A stretch of 64,000 bases of DNA, from positions 1,984,001 to 2,048,000 of the forward strand of contig NZ_CP092431.1 of NCBI RefSeq assembly GCF_022385335.1, given 5' to 3'. The notes beneath the pieces are model-generated. The model had not been told where the DNA came from and searched no databases. It was given only the letters and a program-made list of their open reading frames with translations. The stretch comes from Streptomyces deccanensis. GTDB taxonomy: Bacteria; Actinomycetota; Actinomycetes; Streptomycetales; Streptomycetaceae. Both the position numbers and the translations under genes were made by a program. This document shows positions 48,494 through 57,516 of the stretch, piece by piece. Position 1 is the stretch's first letter. The number at the start of each line of letters is the position of its first letter.

Positions 48494-48523
48494 ACCATAC
48501 CGGGTTCAAACCTGACGTGCCAA
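48494..48523 (-). promoter_or_regulatory. infC operon promoter
   Basis: Minus-strand TTGGCA (48518-48523), 18-bp spacer, TATGGT (48494-48499). Confidence 0.6.
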
Positions 48524-48583
48524 TCGGGCGGCGGCGGACTCCCGCAGGTCGGGAGGCTGGTGGCGGGGCCTATCGTGTGGGGC

Positions 48584-48940
48584 ATGAGTGAGACCCCTCC
48601 TGAGAACCCCGACTTCGACTCGATGACCCGCGACATCGCCGAGGTCCCCGCGGTCGAGGTGATCGTGACGGTCGCCGTCAACCTGATGAGCGCCGCCGCG
48701 GTGAAGCTCGGTCTGACCGAGGAGGGCGACAAGTACAAGGACCTGGACGAGGCCCGCAAGCTGGTCACCGCCCTCGCCGGTCTGCTGGACGCCTCCGCGA
48801 CCGAGATCAGCTCCTTCCACGCGGCCCCGCTGCGCGACGGTCTGAAGTCGCTGCAGCTGGCGTTCCGCGAGGCGTCGCTCGTCCCGGACGAGCCGGGCCA
48901 GGGCCCGGGCGAGAAGTACACGGGCCCGATCTACGGCTAG
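48584..48940 (+). CDS. DUF1844 family protein
   Basis: A 118-aa conserved actinobacterial protein often found next to infC. The helical DUF1844 core is VEVIVTVAVNLMSAAAVKLG and DEARKLVTALAGLLD. Function unknown; the amphipathic helices suggest a small oligomer. TATCGT (48571-48576) seven bases before the ATG suggests a leaderless transcript, divergent from infC. Confidence 0.85.
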   Translation: MSETPPENPDFDSMTRDIAEVPAVEVIVTVAVNLMSAAAVKLGLTEEGDKYKDLDEARKLVTALAGLLDASATEISSFHAAPLRDGLKSLQLAFREASLVPDEPGQGPGEKYTGPIYG

Positions 48941-48970
48941 CCACTACGGCCTCGTGGCCGTACTCGACGG

Positions 48971-49702
48971 CTACGCCCGTACGTACAGGGGCTCGCCCGG
49001 TGGTGTCGCCCCGGCCGGCAGCAGTGCCAGGTCGAGGCCGCGTACCAGGCGGGCCCTCAGCGTCTCGTCGGCGGCGAGGCGCCCGGCGACGGACCGCGCC
49101 GTCTCGGCCGGGGGCGCGGACGCGTCGAGGACCAGGGCCAGGGTGCCGTCGGCCTGCCCGGGGCCGAGGTGGGCGCGGAGCACGGCCGGTTCGGCGGCTA
49201 CGGCGGAACGTACGGCGTCGAGGACGGCGGGGTCGGCGAGCGGGTCGGTGGTGGTGCGCCCCTCGGCGAGCGCGAGCAGGGCGCGGCCGGTCAGCTCGAA
49301 GGGGACGGGGCCTGCCAGGTCGAGGACGATCGTGTCGGCCTTCTCGTGCGCGGCGGCCTGGAGAGCCTGCCGCAGGGGTACGGCGACCGGGCGGGCGGCG
49401 GCGTCCCAGCGGGCGAGGCTCTCGGTGGAGGTGAAGGCGGGCAGGGCGGTGCGGCCGCCGGCCTGAAGGGTGGGCACCGCCATGTCGCTGGTCTTCTCGC
49501 GGCGCAGCCCCTTCTCGTCCACCTCGACCTCGCCGAGCACCGCCACGACCGGCACGAGCAGCCGGGCGCCCTCGAGCGCCTCGAGGACGGGGCCCACGGC
49601 GGTCCGGTCGTCGGCCCAGGCGGCGAGCGCGGCGCTCAGCCGGGGGTCGGCGGAGCCGTCGTCGTCGGAGAAGCCGGGGTCGGGAATGTTCTTGTTCGCC
49701 AC
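48971..49702 (-). CDS. SseB family protein
   Basis: A 243-aa protein. LEALEGARLLVPVVAVLGEV and TSDMAVPTLQAGGRTALPAFTSTESL match the SseB N-terminal domain, and LDLAGPVPFELTGRALLALA continues it. A C-terminal domain of about 85 residues (RAHLGPGQADGTLALVLDAS) resembles the SseB_C type. Role in bacteria unknown. It starts at GTG 49702; the minus-strand TAGGGT eight bases before fits a leaderless start. Confidence 0.8.
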   Translation of the reverse strand: MANKNIPDPGFSDDDGSADPRLSAALAAWADDRTAVGPVLEALEGARLLVPVVAVLGEVEVDEKGLRREKTSDMAVPTLQAGGRTALPAFTSTESLARWDAAARPVAVPLRQALQAAAHEKADTIVLDLAGPVPFELTGRALLALAEGRTTTDPLADPAVLDAVRSAVAAEPAVLRAHLGPGQADGTLALVLDASAPPAETARSVAGRLAADETLRARLVRGLDLALLPAGATPPGEPLYVRA

Positions 49703-49850
49703 GGTCGTCGACCCTATCGGGGGAAGTCTCCTGGGCGTTCGGGGGGCCGGAAACGTGGTCGTCACCTCACTCACGGTTTTCTCAGCCAACCCTGACAACC
49801 ATCTAACAAGGGCCTAACCACAGGCACAGCCCGGCGCAGAACCATCGAGC

Positions 49851-50885
49851 ATGCCCTCTCGCCGAGCTCGCCGCCGCGCCCGTACGTCGGTCGGTCGCCG
49901 TCCGCTCCTGCACCTCGCGCTCGCCTCGCTCGTCCTGGTGGGCGGCACGGCCGCGGGGACGGTGTTCATGCGGGCCCAGGCGCAGGACGGCGGCGCCGTC
50001 GCCGTATCGTCGTCGGCGTCATCGACACCCTCGTCGGTGCTCACTGAGGAGGCTTCGGTGGAACCGGTGGCGGCACCCGAGGTGGACCACGACGAACTGC
50101 TCGCGACGGCCCTCGCGGCGGTGACCGTCGAGGACGGGGCGGCGGTCTCCGTGGCCGTGCTCGACGTGGCGTCCGGCGACTCGGCCGGGTACGGGGACGG
50201 CCGGTTCGACACCGCGAGCATCGTCAAGCTGGACATCCTGGCGGCGCTGCTGCTCCAGGCGCAGGACGCGGACCGGCGGCTCACCGCGCAGGAGAGGACG
50301 TACGCCTCGGCGATGATCCGCGACAGCGACAACGCCTCCGCGACGGCGCTGTGGAAGGCCATCGGGCAGTCGGCCGGCCTGGACGCGGCGAACGAGCGGT
50401 TCGGGCTGACGGCGACCGAGGGCGGCGACGGGCTGTACTGGGGCCTCACCCAGACCACGGCGGCCGATCAACTCGTCCTGCTCCGGCAGGTGTTCGGGGA
50501 CGACGACACCTCCGAGCTGAGCGCGGCCTCGCGGGCGTACGTCCAGGATCTGATGGGGCGGATCGCCGAGGGCCAGGACTGGGGTGTCTCGGCCGCGGCG
50601 ACGGGCGGGGCCCCGGGGTCCGGCTTCGCGCTGAAGAACGGGTGGCTGCCCCGTACCGCCACCGGGTTGTGGGACATCAACAGCGTCGGCCGGGTCTCGG
50701 TGGACGGGCGGGAGTTTCTGGTCGCCGTGGTGTCGGACGGTCACACGACGAAGGCGAAGGGGATCGCGTCGGTCGAGGCGGCGGCGAAGGCGGGGGTGTC
50801 GGTCTTCACGGGTACGGCGGGTACGGCGGAGACGGTGGACGCTGCGGCAGAGGCGGAGGTGGCGGAGGTTGCCACCGGCCCGTAG
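49851..50885 (+). CDS. Secreted class A beta-lactamase-fold serine hydrolase
   Basis: An exported 344-aa protein with an N-terminal signal or anchor (RPLLHLALASLVLVGGTAAG). The catalytic domain has the SxxK motif DTASIVKLDI and the SDN loop IRDSDNASATALW. The usual KTG triad is KNGW here. These match the class A beta-lactamase superfamily, but the KTG change and lack of a clear Glu166 loop make true beta-lactamase activity doubtful; a peptidoglycan or D-amino-acid peptidase role is possible. The last 30 residues are Ala/Glu/Thr-rich. Convergent with the mycosin-like gene. Confidence 0.78.
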   Translation: MPSRRARRRARTSVGRRPLLHLALASLVLVGGTAAGTVFMRAQAQDGGAVAVSSSASSTPSSVLTEEASVEPVAAPEVDHDELLATALAAVTVEDGAAVSVAVLDVASGDSAGYGDGRFDTASIVKLDILAALLLQAQDADRRLTAQERTYASAMIRDSDNASATALWKAIGQSAGLDAANERFGLTATEGGDGLYWGLTQTTAADQLVLLRQVFGDDDTSELSAASRAYVQDLMGRIAEGQDWGVSAAATGGAPGSGFALKNGWLPRTATGLWDINSVGRVSVDGREFLVAVVSDGHTTKAKGIASVEAAAKAGVSVFTGTAGTAETVDAAAEAEVAEVATGP

Positions 50886-50894
50886 GCGCGAGGG

Positions 50895-52181
50895 TCAGAC
50901 GATGTACTCGTCGGGGCGGCCGCGACCCCGGCCGCGCCAGATCACCACCGCGGCGATCAGCAGGACCACGCCGAGGCCGCCCGCGGCGGGGGCCGTCCAG
51001 GCGGCGGTGGGGTCCTCCTCCTCGACCGGGTCCGGGCCGGAGCCGAAGTACCTGCCGCCGTACGACGCGGCCTTGAGGTCGTCGGGTTCGAGCTTGCCGC
51101 CCTCCTCGATGGCGGCGGCCGGGTCGACGAAGCCGAAGCCCCGGGAGTCGTCGCGACCGCCGACCGGCGCTTCGCGGGCGGTCTCCTCCAGGAGGCGTTT
51201 GACCTGGGCGGGGGTGAGTCCCGGGTGGGCGGCCCGGATGAGGGCGGCGGCGCCGGAGACGAAGGCCGCGGCGGCGCTGGTGCCCCAGCCCTCGTAGTAC
51301 TTGCGGTCCGGGTCGGCGATGACGACGTGCATGCCGGGGGCGCTGACGGTGGCGTACCAGCGGCGGGTGGAGAACGGGGCGCGATCGCCATCCTCGTCGA
51401 CCGCGGTCACCGCTATCACGCCCGGGTAGGCCGCCGGGTAGGAGACGTGGTCGCCCTTCTCGCCGCCGTTGCCGGCCGAGGCGACGACGACCGAGCCCTT
51501 CGCCAGGGCGTACTGGACGGCCGCGTCCTCGGAGGGTTCCGGGTGGGCGGACTCGGAGTCGTCGCCGAGGGAGAGGTTGATGACGTCGACGCCCTGGTCG
51601 GCGGCCCAGCGGATGCCGTCGGCGAGGGCGTTGCCCCGGGTGCTGCGGGCCTTGGAGCGGGACGGGTCGCCGTCCTCGAGGATGACGCGGACGGGGAGGA
51701 TCTTGGCCTCGGGGGCGATACCGAGGACGCCTTCGGAGCGGTTCACGCCGTGGCCATGGCCGGCGATGATGCCGGCCATGGCGGTGCCGTGCCGGGCCCA
51801 GGAGTCGTCGCCGCGCGACGCGCCGAAGCCGATCATGTCCTTCGTCGGCAGGACGTTGCCGGCCAGGTCGGGGTGCTCGTCGTCGACGCCGGTGTCGAGC
51901 ACGGCGACGGTGATCCCGGCGCCCTTCGTCGTCCGCCACGCCTCCTGCGTGCGCATCGCGTCCAACGCCCACTGCTGGTCCCGGATGCCGTCGGCGTGGG
52001 CGGCGGTGGACGGCAGGAGCGCCAGGGAGGCGGCGAGGGACACAGTGAGCAGACCGCTCCGCAGACGCCGTCGGAGCTGGGCTCTGGGGGCGCGCGCGAC
52101 GACCGCGGGGGGCGCGGTGGCGCTGTGGGGTGTGGCGTGCGCGGGAGCGGGGGCGGTGGTCTCGGGTTTGTCGGCTTTCAT
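50895..52181 (-). CDS. Mycosin-like membrane-anchored subtilisin
   Basis: A 428-aa S8 serine protease. The signal peptide (LLTVSLAASLALLPSTAAHA, about residues 45-64) is followed by the catalytic Asp in VAVLDTGVDDEHPDL, His in WARHGTAMAGIIAG and Ser in WGTSAAAAFVSGAAAL. A C-terminal membrane helix (AAGGLGVVLLIAAVVIW) and basic tail complete the architecture seen in mycosins of type VII secretion. No EccC, EccD or WXG100 gene is in the window. Its ATG overlaps the stop of the upstream proline-rich protein by four bases, so the two are coupled. Confidence 0.83.
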   Translation of the reverse strand: MKADKPETTAPAPAHATPHSATAPPAVVARAPRAQLRRRLRSGLLTVSLAASLALLPSTAAHADGIRDQQWALDAMRTQEAWRTTKGAGITVAVLDTGVDDEHPDLAGNVLPTKDMIGFGASRGDDSWARHGTAMAGIIAGHGHGVNRSEGVLGIAPEAKILPVRVILEDGDPSRSKARSTRGNALADGIRWAADQGVDVINLSLGDDSESAHPEPSEDAAVQYALAKGSVVVASAGNGGEKGDHVSYPAAYPGVIAVTAVDEDGDRAPFSTRRWYATVSAPGMHVVIADPDRKYYEGWGTSAAAAFVSGAAALIRAAHPGLTPAQVKRLLEETAREAPVGGRDDSRGFGFVDPAAAIEEGGKLEPDDLKAASYGGRYFGSGPDPVEEEDPTAAWTAPAAGGLGVVLLIAAVVIWRGRGRGRPDEYIV

Positions 52182-54826
52182 GAAGGCTGCTCCGTGGCGG
52201 ACGCGGCGGTCCTGCGCAGGCCGCGTTCGATGCGGTCGGCGAGGCCCTTCGCCTCGTGGCCGAGGCCGGACTGGGCGGGCGCGGTGGTCGCACCGGACGC
52301 CATCGCGTCCTCGGCGGCCTGCGGTTCGGTGACGGTGCGGCCGTCGGCGAAGCCGGAGACGGCGTAGACGACCACGGGGACGTCGGTGAGGACGGAGATC
52401 GTCCAGGAGGCCCGCTGGTCGTCGCCGAAGCCGGCGGCGACGGTGCCCTCGGCGGCGTACGGGCGGGGCATCAGATCCGTGCGGCGGTCGAGCCGGTCCT
52501 GCGTGAAGCGGGCCTTGAGCGCGGTCATGGCGGCGGCGTCCGTCTTGGTGAACAGCAGGCCGACGGTGGTGACGTTGCTGCGGGTCGCGTCCGTGTAGGT
52601 GGCGCGCAGCAGCCGCAGGCAGCCGACCGGGGCCAGGGCCTTGCGCAGCAGCGGGTCGAAGGCGTCGGCGCAGCCGCTGTCGGGCGCGACGGCGATCCGG
52701 GTCCAGGTGCGGTCGGTGCCGCCGGGTCCCGCGCCCTCGCCCTGGACCGTGGGCGGGAACAGTTCGTCCACGGGTACGCCGTGCCACAGCTCGCCCGCGG
52801 CGGCGAAGGTGGTGCGGGGGTCGTCGGCCCCGGAGTCCCCGGTGAGCCAACTCCCGGCCGCCGCACCGCCGATGAGTCCCACGCCGAGCACCACGCACGC
52901 CGCCACGGCCGCCGCCCGCGCCTTGGTCGGCCGGGGTGTGCGCCGTCCGTCGTGCGACTCGGGCGGCGTCCACGGCGAGGTGTCCGGCTGCGCGAACGTC
53001 ACGAAGGGCCGCCCCTGAGGTGTGCCGAGCACGCCGTCGAGGGCCTCGGCCGACCGCCGGGAGTTACCCGACGGTGGCTGCCAGCCACCGGGGCGCTCGG
53101 GGGTGAGGGGCCGCGGCCGGGGAGTCCCCTGGGGGCCTACTTCCTCGGCCAGCGGACGGCGCAGGGGCGAGGACGGCATGGCGCCGTCGGATGCCGGTAC
53201 GCGGTCGCGCGGTGCGGACGCCGGGGGCTGTCCGGTCGGGCGGGGGGACGCGTCGCGGGGGCCGGAGTCGCCGGTACGGGACGCGATGCCGCCGGAGGGC
53301 GGCCCGGCGGGGCGAGGTGGCGCGCCGGCGGCGGAGGGTCCCGAAGTGCCCGTGGGCCGGGACGCGCGGTCGCCGAGCGTCGCGCCCGAGTCACCGGACC
53401 GGCCACCCGCCGCCCGCGAGGCAGCGGACGTACGCCGACCGGTGTCCTGCACGGCGGGCGGGGCGTCCGGGAAGCGCGCCGACGCCGGCGGCGGGGTGCC
53501 CTCCGGCCGCCGGGCGGCCGGCGGCTCGTCCGGGAACCGAGCGGACGCCGCGGGCGGTTCGTCCGGAAAACGTGACGACGGCGCGGGCGGGCCGTCCGGG
53601 AAACGTGTCGCTGTCGGCGGCGGGGTGTTCAGGTAGCGGGTCCAGGCCGCTCGTTGGTCGTCGGGGAGGCGGGGCGACGCGGCGGGCCGGGCGTCCGGGG
53701 AAGGGGCCGACGTCGTCGGAGGGGTCGCCGGGAAGCGGGCCGAGCCCCTGGGGGGCGTGTCCGGGAAACGGGCCGAGGCCGCCGGGGGCGGGGGCGGGGT
53801 GGCGGGGGTGCCGGCGTTCTGGTTCGCGGTGCGTCGGAAGTCGGAGAAGCGCGGGTGTTCGGCGCGGCGTCGGCCACCGCCACCGTCACCGTCACTGCCA
53901 CCGTTCACGGCGGAACCCCGCCCGGTGCTCTGCCCGACGGACTCACCCGAAACCCGCGCGGGGCCACGCCCGTTGACGCTCTGCGCGGAATCACGGCCGG
54001 GACCACGACCGGTCGCCGCCTGCCCGGCACCCCGCGCGGGAGTCTGACCCGTCGTCTCTCCCGAACCGTGCACCGGGTTACGCCCGTTCGTCTCGCCGGA
54101 GCCGTGGGCGGGCCGGTGGGGAGTCGGTCGCTGGGGGCCTCGCGAAGGCGCCGCGTGACCGGCGGCCGGGCCGGAACCCCGCGTCCGGGAGGGCAGCCCC
54201 GGCTCGCCCTGGCTGTCGGAACTCCCGCTGTTCTGACCGGCGTTGGGCGCTTCCGCCGTACCCGGGTGCCGTACGTCCCGGAACGCGCCCGGTGTCGACG
54301 TAGGCGCCGAGGACGGACGGGGCGGTGTGCTGGGCCGCGCGGGGGCACCCGCCACGGGCGGCCGCTGCGGGCGACGCGGCGCGGGCGGCCCCCCGGCCGA
54401 GGGCGCGCGATCGGGGCGGGGCGGCACCGGTCCCGACCCCCCGTCCACGGACGGCCGCGCTCCCGAGCCCCCACCAACGGACGGCCGTGTCCCCGAGCCA
54501 TCACCCACAGACGGCCGGGTCCCTGAGCCACCACCGACGGACGGCCACGCTTGCGAACCGCCCGCGTCGGACGACCGTGCCCCCGAGTCGCCTGTCGTGT
54601 TCGGGCGCCTGCCCGGCGTCTCCCGGCCTGCGGCGGTTTCCCGGGACGGCGGCCGGGGCGGGGCGACCGGGTCTGTGGTGTCCGGTGCCGGGGTGGTCGG
54701 GCGCGCGGTGTCCGTCGGGGTGCCCGGGGTCGGGGTCGACGGGTCCTGGCCCGGCGGTATGGAGGGGCGGGGTGGGACCGGGGGCGTGGGGGAATGGAGG
54801 CGCGGCGCGCTTCCGTGCTCATGCAC
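52178..54826 (-). CDS. Large proline-rich single-pass membrane protein
   Basis: An 882-aa protein of unknown function. The first 620 residues are disordered, rich in Pro, Gly, Ser, Thr and Arg, with short repeats (GGGSGTRPSV-like units near residue 75, SARFPDxPPA-like units at about 350-460). One membrane helix (AAAVAACVVLGVGLIGGAAA) lies near residue 625. A folded C-terminal domain of about 220 residues follows (WHGVPVDELFPPTVQGEG to YAVSGFADGRTVTEPQ), probably outside the cell. The GTG at 54826 has gaggaaacggggg upstream. Coupled to the mycosin-like protease, which may cleave or be displayed with it. Confidence 0.75.
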   Translation of the reverse strand: MHEHGSAPRLHSPTPPVPPRPSIPPGQDPSTPTPGTPTDTARPTTPAPDTTDPVAPPRPPSRETAAGRETPGRRPNTTGDSGARSSDAGGSQAWPSVGGGSGTRPSVGDGSGTRPSVGGGSGARPSVDGGSGPVPPRPDRAPSAGGPPAPRRPQRPPVAGAPARPSTPPRPSSAPTSTPGAFRDVRHPGTAEAPNAGQNSGSSDSQGEPGLPSRTRGSGPAAGHAAPSRGPQRPTPHRPAHGSGETNGRNPVHGSGETTGQTPARGAGQAATGRGPGRDSAQSVNGRGPARVSGESVGQSTGRGSAVNGGSDGDGGGGRRRAEHPRFSDFRRTANQNAGTPATPPPPPAASARFPDTPPRGSARFPATPPTTSAPSPDARPAASPRLPDDQRAAWTRYLNTPPPTATRFPDGPPAPSSRFPDEPPAASARFPDEPPAARRPEGTPPPASARFPDAPPAVQDTGRRTSAASRAAGGRSGDSGATLGDRASRPTGTSGPSAAGAPPRPAGPPSGGIASRTGDSGPRDASPRPTGQPPASAPRDRVPASDGAMPSSPLRRPLAEEVGPQGTPRPRPLTPERPGGWQPPSGNSRRSAEALDGVLGTPQGRPFVTFAQPDTSPWTPPESHDGRRTPRPTKARAAAVAACVVLGVGLIGGAAAGSWLTGDSGADDPRTTFAAAGELWHGVPVDELFPPTVQGEGAGPGGTDRTWTRIAVAPDSGCADAFDPLLRKALAPVGCLRLLRATYTDATRSNVTTVGLLFTKTDAAAMTALKARFTQDRLDRRTDLMPRPYAAEGTVAAGFGDDQRASWTISVLTDVPVVVYAVSGFADGRTVTEPQAAEDAMASGATTAPAQSGLGHEAKGLADRIERGLRRTAASATEQPS

Positions 54827-55298
54827 CCCCCGTTTCCTCGTTCGTGCAGACCCGGAGGTCGTCGCTTCCTGCCGACCCGGAGGCCGTCGTTCCCGCCGAC
54901 CCTTGGGTCGCCGCCCCGGAAGACCCGGGGGTCGTCGTCCCGGCGGCCCGAAGGTCGCCGTTCCAGCGGCCCGAAGGTCACCGAGCCAACGTCCCCAGCG
55001 GTCGTCGTCCCGGCGGCCCGAAGGTCGTCGTTCAGGCACCCGAAGGTCGTCCTGTCGGCCGGCCGCCCGTGGGGAGCGGTCGGCGCGTGTGTCGTGGGTG
55101 TCGGCCGCCGACGGCCCGGCCGGTACCTCGGGCAAGCCATACCCGTGGCAGCGGATCGGCACCCCCGTCGAGGTCGTCCCTGCGTGCGCGTCACTCTACG
55201 GGTTGGCCCCGGTCGAACGGGAACCAGTCCGCGGGACCGTGGCTTTAGCCCGGAACGTCCCACTACCCTGCGGTAATCATGTCTGGCAGGCTTCGTGC
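54827..55298. other. 472-bp divergent spacer
   Basis: Holds the tandem repeats at 54850-55052 and then about 245 bp of plain GC-rich DNA. TACCCT at 55264-55269 could be a -10 for the plus-strand PLP enzyme. No gene supported. Confidence 0.5.
54850..55052. repeat. Degenerate 22-25-bp tandem repeats
   Basis: About eight imperfect units of the type ggcccgaaggtcgtcgttcc. A 28-bp block is repeated exactly at 54930-54957 and 55000-55027. They lie just upstream of the proline-rich protein gene, in its leader. Confidence 0.6.
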
Positions 55299-56501
55299 AT
55301 GACTGCGCGCGCCGCCGACCGGGCCCGGTACGACCGGGCCACAGCTCATCTCGACGCCCCGCTGGCGATCGTCGACCTCGACGCCTTCGACGCCAACGCC
55401 GACGACCTCCTCCGCAGGGCCGGCGGCAAGCCGATCCGCGTCGCGAGCAAGTCCGTTCGCTGCCGGGCGCTGCTGGAGAGGGTCCTGGCCCGTGAGGGCT
55501 TCCAGGGCATCATGTCGTTCACCCTCGCCGAGTCCCTGTGGCTGGCCCGTTCCGGGTTCGACGACATCCTCCTCGCCTACCCGTCGGCCGACCACGAGGC
55601 CTTCGCCGAGCTGGCGGGCGACCCCAAGCTCGCCGCGGCGGTGACCGTGATGGTCGACGACCCCGCCCAGCTCCAGCTGATCGACACCTCCCGACGCGGC
55701 GGCACCGAAGTCGTCCGGGTCTGCCTGGAGTTGGACACCTCGCTGAAGCTGCTCGGCGGCCGGGTGCGCGTCGGCGCCCGGCGCTCCCCCCTGCACTCCC
55801 CCGGGCAGGTCGCCGACATGGCGCGCGCCGTCGCCGAGCGCCCCGGGTTCAAGCTGGTCGGGATCATGGCGTACGAGGGTCATATCGCCGGTGTCGGCGA
55901 CTCGGTGGCCGGACGGCCGCTGCGGTCGCGGGCGGTGCGGATGATGCAGGCCACCGCGAAGAAGGAGCTGGCCGCGCGGCGGGCCGAAGTGGTGCGTGCC
56001 GTGCGGCGGGTGGCGCCGGACCTGGAGTTCGTCAACGGCGGCGGCACGGGCAGTGTGCAGCACACGGCGGCCGAGGACGCGGTCACCGAGATCGGCGCCG
56101 GGTCCGGGCTGTATGTGCCTCGGCTCTTCGACAACTACACCTCGTTCACGGGGCGTCCGGCCGCGCTGTTCGCGATGCCCGTCGTACGACGGCCCGGTGT
56201 CGGGGTCGTCACCGTGCTGGGCGGCGGCTACCCGGCCTCCGGCGCGCCGGGCCGCGACCGGCTGCCGGTGCCGTATCTGCCGGAGGGGCTGAAGTACGAC
56301 CCGCAGGAGGGCCCCGGCGAGGTGCAGACCCCGCTGCTCGGCGCGCCCGCGGACGATCTGCTGCTCGGTGACAAGGTGTGGTTCCGGCACGCCAAGGCCG
56401 GTGAGCTGTGCGAGCGGTTCGACGTGCTGCACCTGGTGGAGGGCGACGAGGTGACGGCGACCGTGCCGACGTATCGCGGCGAGGGTCACACGTTCCTCTA
56501 G
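55299..56501 (+). CDS. PLP-dependent amino acid deaminase/aldolase
   Basis: A 400-aa enzyme of the alanine-racemase-like fold type III, of the branch that includes D-threonine aldolases and D-serine dehydratases. LAIVDLDAFDANADDLLRRA opens the barrel, and KPIRVASKSVRC holds the Schiff-base Lys. EFVNGGGTGSVQH is the PLP-phosphate region. Metal or substrate residues may lie near the C-terminus (KVWFRHAKAGELCERFD). The substrate is probably a D- or beta-hydroxy amino acid. It stands alone, divergent from the proline-rich protein. Confidence 0.8.
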   Translation: MTARAADRARYDRATAHLDAPLAIVDLDAFDANADDLLRRAGGKPIRVASKSVRCRALLERVLAREGFQGIMSFTLAESLWLARSGFDDILLAYPSADHEAFAELAGDPKLAAAVTVMVDDPAQLQLIDTSRRGGTEVVRVCLELDTSLKLLGGRVRVGARRSPLHSPGQVADMARAVAERPGFKLVGIMAYEGHIAGVGDSVAGRPLRSRAVRMMQATAKKELAARRAEVVRAVRRVAPDLEFVNGGGTGSVQHTAAEDAVTEIGAGSGLYVPRLFDNYTSFTGRPAALFAMPVVRRPGVGVVTVLGGGYPASGAPGRDRLPVPYLPEGLKYDPQEGPGEVQTPLLGAPADDLLLGDKVWFRHAKAGELCERFDVLHLVEGDEVTATVPTYRGEGHTFL

Positions 56502-56520
56502 CGCGTTCCCGTAGCGGCGG

Positions 56521-57447
56521 TCACGAGGGGCCGAGGCTGCTGCCCACTCCCCCACCCGTGTCGGCGTCGGCGTCGCCGGCCGGGCGGATGCCCTTGACGA
56601 TCTCGTCGATGTCGTCGAGCGGCGGGCCCTCGTCGCCCGCGTCGAGGGCGAACCGGACCAGGACCGGTGCCTCGGAACCGCTGCTGGAGGGGAAGACGAG
56701 GGACTGGACGTAGCCGCCGGCGCCGGCCCCCGTCGTCACCCGCCAGCGCACGTAGTAGCCGGCGCGGCCCGCGACGGCGACCGAACCGGAGCCGACGACC
56801 TCGTGGCCGGTGATGCCGTCGTACGGTTGCTGGTCCAGGACGTCGCGGTCGAAGGCGTCGTTGGCGGCGTCCTCGATGTCCTTCTCGGCGAGGATCTTCG
56901 GGGAGGTCTCGTCGCTGCCGGTGACGGTCCGGGAGACGACGACGCCACCGCGGCACACACTGCCCTCGCCGGGGCAGTCGAAGGTGCCGTCCGTGACCAG
57001 GACGGCGTCCTCCTCACCGGATCGGTCGCCGTTCTCCCAGCCGTCGGGGACCGGGAACGCGATGCCGTTGAGCTCGTCCACGACGAGGTCGGCGTCTCCG
57101 GAGGGGGACGGGGCGGTGGACTCCGTCGGTGAGGGGCTGTCCTTCCCGTCGGCGTCGGAGGTCGGGGACGCCGTGGTGGTTCTCGTCTCCTGGCCGCCGT
57201 CGCCGTCCTTGCCGAGCAGCAGGACACCGCCGGTCACCGCCCCGGCGACCAAGACGGCCCCGGCGAGGGCCAGGGCCACGACCTTGGTGCGGCCGGGGCC
57301 CCGCCGCGGCGGTCGGGGCTGGAGCACCGGCGGCACGGGATGTTCCGGCTGGCGCCGGTGGTCGGTCCACGCGGTCCCGTCCCACCAGCGTTCGGTGAGC
57401 GGGAAGGACGGGTCGCGGTACCAGCCGGGCGGCGGCGAACTGCTCAT
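56521..57447 (-). CDS. DUF2510 membrane-anchored protein
   Basis: A 308-aa protein. The N-terminal SPPPGWYRDPSFPLTERWWD is the DUF2510 motif found at cytoplasmic ends of many actinobacterial membrane proteins. One membrane helix follows (VVALALAGAVLVAGAVTGGV, about residues 56-75), then a Thr/Ser/Pro linker and an extracellular domain (LNGIAFPVPDGWENGD, FDCPGEGSVCRGGVVVS) with a probable disulfide. Function unknown. Convergent with the PLP enzyme. Confidence 0.78.
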   Translation of the reverse strand: MSSSPPPGWYRDPSFPLTERWWDGTAWTDHRRQPEHPVPPVLQPRPPRRGPGRTKVVALALAGAVLVAGAVTGGVLLLGKDGDGGQETRTTTASPTSDADGKDSPSPTESTAPSPSGDADLVVDELNGIAFPVPDGWENGDRSGEEDAVLVTDGTFDCPGEGSVCRGGVVVSRTVTGSDETSPKILAEKDIEDAANDAFDRDVLDQQPYDGITGHEVVGSGSVAVAGRAGYYVRWRVTTGAGAGGYVQSLVFPSSSGSEAPVLVRFALDAGDEGPPLDDIDEIVKGIRPAGDADADTGGGVGSSLGPS

Positions 57448-57516
57448 CCCGGCACTCTAATCACACCGGCGGGGTCGGTGTTCCGGGCGCCGGGATGTGC
57501 GGCACGGCCGTGCCGC

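Noticed and set aside
53137..54526. Several long plus-strand frames opposite the proline-rich protein
   Set aside because: They arise from the repetitive Pro/Gly/Arg coding of the real gene; translations are Arg/Gly/Pro runs without any domain.
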